DNA from: Mya arenaria
Lineage: Eukaryota; Mollusca; Bivalvia; Myida; Myidae
Assembly: GCF_026914265.1 (NCBI RefSeq)
Contig: NC_069136.1
Span: 23,124,051 to 23,188,050, forward strand
Reading direction: 5' to 3'
DNA: 64,000 nucleotides
Shown here: positions 60,630 through 64,000 of the stretch, one piece after another
How positions within the stretch are numbered: the stretch's first letter is position 1
How the letters are laid out: each line of letters opens with the position of its first letter
Notes under the pieces: generated by a model
Seen by the model: only the letters and a program-made list of their open reading frames with translations
Told to the model about the DNA's origin: nothing
Databases searched by the model: none
Translations under genes and position numbers: made by a program

Positions 60630-62826
60630 ATGGAATTTTCAATGAAGTGGAGTATTGATGGTCATATCTTCCAAACTAAAGAACAAAAATTCAATGGAAG
60701 AGTAATCAAGCATGTTCATTGTGGCAGCATTGGTTGCATTAAGGTAAATACTACTATATTTTTGTTTATTTGTAAAAAAGATATGATTCTTATGGTGTTA
60801 TTGCCTTTAACCCTTTGTAAAAGCGGATGCACAGTTTTAAAACAGTTTCTGCCTTCATGAAACAGTGTAAAAAAATTACCTTTGTCAAACAATTTTCGCT
60901 AAGTTCCACATTTGCATTCCTTACACATTTTACTAATTTAAAACATATAATTTATGTTTGGCTTTTCAAACAACATTAGTTTATATTATCATCTTTCTAT
61001 CAACAAATTGCAATGCTATAATTAAACATTTATCAAGTATTATATGAGTTGATATCAGCAATTTGCAATTAAGTTTTGCCACGCATATTTTCCTAGCAAA
61101 GTTTATAAACGCCTTTTTAAAAAAAATAATTATAATAATAATATCATATAAAACTTTCCACAAGCACTAGTTGTGATGATTATATTTATCTTGTTTAAAA
61201 TAAATATCTTTCACAATTTTCCACAAAACAGGTTTCCTTTGAAGATGATGAAAGCATTCAATGCAAGTTAGAACAGTTTATTTCCGGTACGAAGCCAGGA
61301 TTCAGGCAAAGCAGATCCCTGTTCTTGACATGGTTAGATTTCAAGGTAAAATTGTTCAATTCATAATAACTTATAACTTACTTCAGGTCGTCTAACTATT
61401 TATAGTAAAACATTTTTATAGTAAAAGTAACCTAGGCCTAAATCCCAGGTGCATTACGACACAAGGTGGTTTACATTTCTGTTACGCTTTGTGACTCTGG
61501 CTCATATACTTATAAAAAAGTGACAGTTGCACTTTCCTAATCACGACTTTTTAAAGTGACACGTGGAAGCCGGGCAAATACCAAATAATTCGTATATTTG
61601 TAATGCAGCATTTTTGGCAATATTTTTTTACATAATTGGACTTCCTGTTGTTGTTCTGTTTATTTAATTAGCGCAGCTAGGTATCTTTTCTGAAGTTTTT
61701 TTTAATGTTATATTTGTCTAGTTGTTCTTTAGTCATCACTATTTCAATTTATTTAAATATTTCATGATTTTGAAATGGATCTGTACCGTTTGCTATGAAT
61801 CCATGTCAAACATCCATTTCTTTGTATTTAGATGTATAAAACTAAATTAATTTCCGTGGTTTGAGGATTGTTCAATGGTGTTAAAAGGAATGATAATATT
61901 TTAGGCACACCTGTGAACAATCTCTTTGCCCAGATTATCACTACGAGTTGCCATACTTTGTTGTATTTCAGGGATGCGAGATGCAACATATATTCCGATA
62001 TCAATCACCTCGAAAAGAAGTGCATCGCTAAAACGCGGCAAATAAATGAGGTATAGTACCCGGATTGCCAATATAGTAATGTTTTAAATGTTTTTAATTT
62101 GCTGGGAAAATCACACACAATAAGTTGTAAATACAAATATAACGAGCAATTTCTTTTCACACGCGTGAAGACTACATGAGATAAATGTGATATTCCATAC
62201 ATTATTATGTTGTTGAATAGTATAAGGGTTTAATTGTAATTGTTTATTTTTCAGTTACAAGGGGAATTCAGTAAAAAAAACTGGTAAATAAAGACAGGCA
62301 TATTGCAGATATGCAGGTAATATGCCGTTAAATCTTAAATGCTTAAAATGGTAAATGTTTTAAACTATTTTGATTAATTATTGACATTTGAAGTATGAAA
62401 CATTATACAACAAAGCCATTTGTCTATTAAAGTATAAGACATTATATAACAAATATACTGAACTTAAAATGATAATTAATTGGATTTTGGCTGTAATGGC
62501 AATATGTAGTATACACTGTAATTTTAAAAATACACCACATCTATAAAATCTAGGAAATACTTATATGTTTGGTTTGTCTTCAGGTGGCAGTTGTGGAATA
62601 TACAAACCAGAGTGTGCATATTGGAGAAATGGAGGGAAATATGATGACCTTTACCCGTCGGCCAGTCGGAAAACTAACAAGTTCTCTCAACGTAAAAAAT
62701 AAACAGAGCGTGATTTTGAATCCCTTGGACAAAATGAAAATTAATCGTCGATATTTAATTGCAAAATTCGAAGGATGTAAGAAAGACAACGAATACAATT
62801 ATCGGAAATTCAGATTCAACTTATAA
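60630..62826 (+). CDS. Three-exon gene, unrecognised protein of about 156 residues
   Basis: Exons 60630-60743, 61232-61345 and 62584-62826 join in phase 0 with GTAAAT/AACAG and GTAAAA/CTTCAG borders. The first two exons are each exactly 114 nt. The protein starts MEFSMKWSIDGHIFQTKEQK, has CGSIGCIK, VSFEDDESIQCKLEQFISGT and FLTWLDFK, then VAVVEYTNQSVHIGEMEGNM, and ends in a basic RKFRFNL before TAA. Alternating hydrophobic and charged residues suggest a beta-rich soluble domain. There is no signal peptide and no membrane segment. Small exon-like segments at 61972-62050 and 62254-62269 lie in the second intron; the second would shift the last exon into a shorter frame. Confidence 0.5.
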
Positions 62827-63655
62827 ATCAGTCCGTAGCTTCGTATTGTTCCAAACAAGCTTCAGACATCTAAAACCTCATATATTTGGTATGCTCATAA
62901 ATATCAGATAACAGTTTGCCTGTACATATCTTTTAAACCTTGTTTTTGTATTTCAGTAAGCTTACATTGTGTTTTCATTTTGTAAATATTTGTACATTTT
63001 ACGATTGAGTTATTTTTTATTTACTTTTGCTTTGCCTTTAAGCCTATTTTATTTTAGTAAGTTACTAATTCAAGTTTCATTTTGTGAACACAGAGAATCG
63101 GTCAATGGCGAAGTCGGGAATCTAGTCTTGGTCTCTCGAGAGCCATTCCAGTATGCTAAGCTGTTACCCTACATAACTCATTATTAAAGTTCTTCCTGTG
63201 ATTTCTGTGGAGTTTTTTTTTATTTATCCACTCCTCTGTGCATAAAGCTTGACATATTTGAGAAAGTGCCGTCTTTGGTATTCATGAAATATTACATTTA
63301 TACCCTTTATTTGTCATTTGATAACAGTTCGAAGGCCATCGTGCTTTGGCTCATCTACTCTGTGTTTATTATATTTTTTTTCAATTTTGTTTTCATAATT
63401 TGTTTGTATGAAATACCCCTTCTTACAAAAACATTTGTGTCCAGCATAAGCTGACTCAGAGTCTGATATAGTGACATCCTTGTAGGAAATATAAATCCAC
63501 TTTTAAATGTTTAGCATATACTATAAAGTATTCCGATCAAGAAAATGTCTTGTAAATAAGAGAACGAATGATAGAAGTATTATTATTTTCTTGAATAGAT
63601 AACTTTAAGCAGATACTTTAGGTTTATTTTAATGATATGGAAAGAAACATAAAAC

Positions 63656-63661
63656 AATAAA
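63656..63661 (+). terminator. PolyA signal AATAAA
   Basis: It lies 830 nt after the stop of the gene at 60630-62826 and could end its transcript. Confidence 0.3.
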
Positions 63662-63867
63662 AAAGTATTGAAACTGCTCAATGGTTACTGATGGAACATT
63701 CACCAATTATGTTAATCATGTTCTCGATGACTTTTTTTATTTAAGCATACTTTAAATGTACAGTTCATAACATACACTTAGTTGTTTGTCATTCACGTTG
63801 TGAAAAAAATGTTTAAAACTGTATATGTGATATAACCGAAATATGTTCAATACTGCTATTCATTTAA

Positions 63868-64000
63868 ATGCCCCAGTCTGAGAGGCAAATAGATTTCACT
63901 TGTCTGTCTGTTCGTCGGTTCATCCAGCTGTCACAAAACATTTTGTCACACGTATCTCCGGCAGTAAATTAGCAAGAGTTGTAAAACCAGCATGTCTAGT
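63868..64000. repeat. Dispersed repeat of the ATGCCCC hairpin type, copy 2, runs off the window
   Basis: ATGCCCCAGTCTGAGAGGCA, AATAGATTTCACTTGTCTGT and CGTCGGTTCATCCAGC repeat the arrangement seen at 50211, followed by CACGTATCTCC. The right end lies outside the window. Confidence 0.5.

Overview
This is a eukaryotic, AT-rich, intron-bearing and repeat-dense window. Its genes have short exons and long introns. It carries a TNF-like ligand, a BEL/Pao LTR fossil, a PIF/Harbinger transposon and several dispersed repeats that I know from bivalve genomes. Together these point to a bivalve mollusc, probably a heterodont clam or mussel; the species cannot be fixed from sequence alone. No rRNA genes, true tRNA genes, CRISPR arrays or prokaryotic operons were seen. 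All exon calls are my own readings of splice sites, phases and open frames, with no transcript support.

Layout. 1.8-11.2 kb holds the 3' part of a plus-strand gene for a cysteine-rich, probably extracellular protein. It appears damaged in two exons. A young, broken BEL/Pao element (3.73-9.62 kb, minus strand, 5-bp target duplication) sits in its largest intron. 11.2-17.2 kb is mostly featureless, apart from a decayed Crypton-like recombinase near 15.8-16.5 kb. 17.2-22.5 kb holds a diverged duplicated segment. One copy carries a TC/TA microsatellite and a 5'-truncated LINE; the other copy preserves the empty site. 22.5-23.7 kb holds palindromes and a decaying minisatellite, and a near-perfect 81-nt hairpin lies at 24.6 kb. 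28.07-28.44 kb is a foldback element.

The best host gene is a four-exon TNF superfamily ligand (28.99-30.88 kb, plus strand; type II membrane protein of about 298 residues). At 32.9-35.35 kb a PIF/Harbinger transposon has a 27-bp terminal repeat, a CTG target duplication, a truncated transposase and a minus-strand Myb/SANT-like gene. It is inserted into another dispersed repeat and lies between two exon candidates. Weaker exon candidates for unrecognised small proteins lie at 36.6-36.8 (minus), 38.9, 42.8-43.5, 46.9-47.6 (minus), 51.1 and 53.3-53.8 kb (minus). A three-exon plus-strand gene for an unrecognised protein of about 156 residues is at 60.6-62.8 kb.

The right half also holds a satellite of 265-bp monomers (43.8-46.2 kb) built from near-palindromic GGGAATATTACC-like cores. 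A 22-bp minisatellite (56.5-57.9 kb) reads open in all three frames, and an inverted block of the same family lies at 59.2-59.4 kb, with triplet microsatellites between them. Apart from the two Harbinger genes, nothing suggests that neighbouring genes form a pathway. The window reads as a few host genes embedded in layered mobile DNA.
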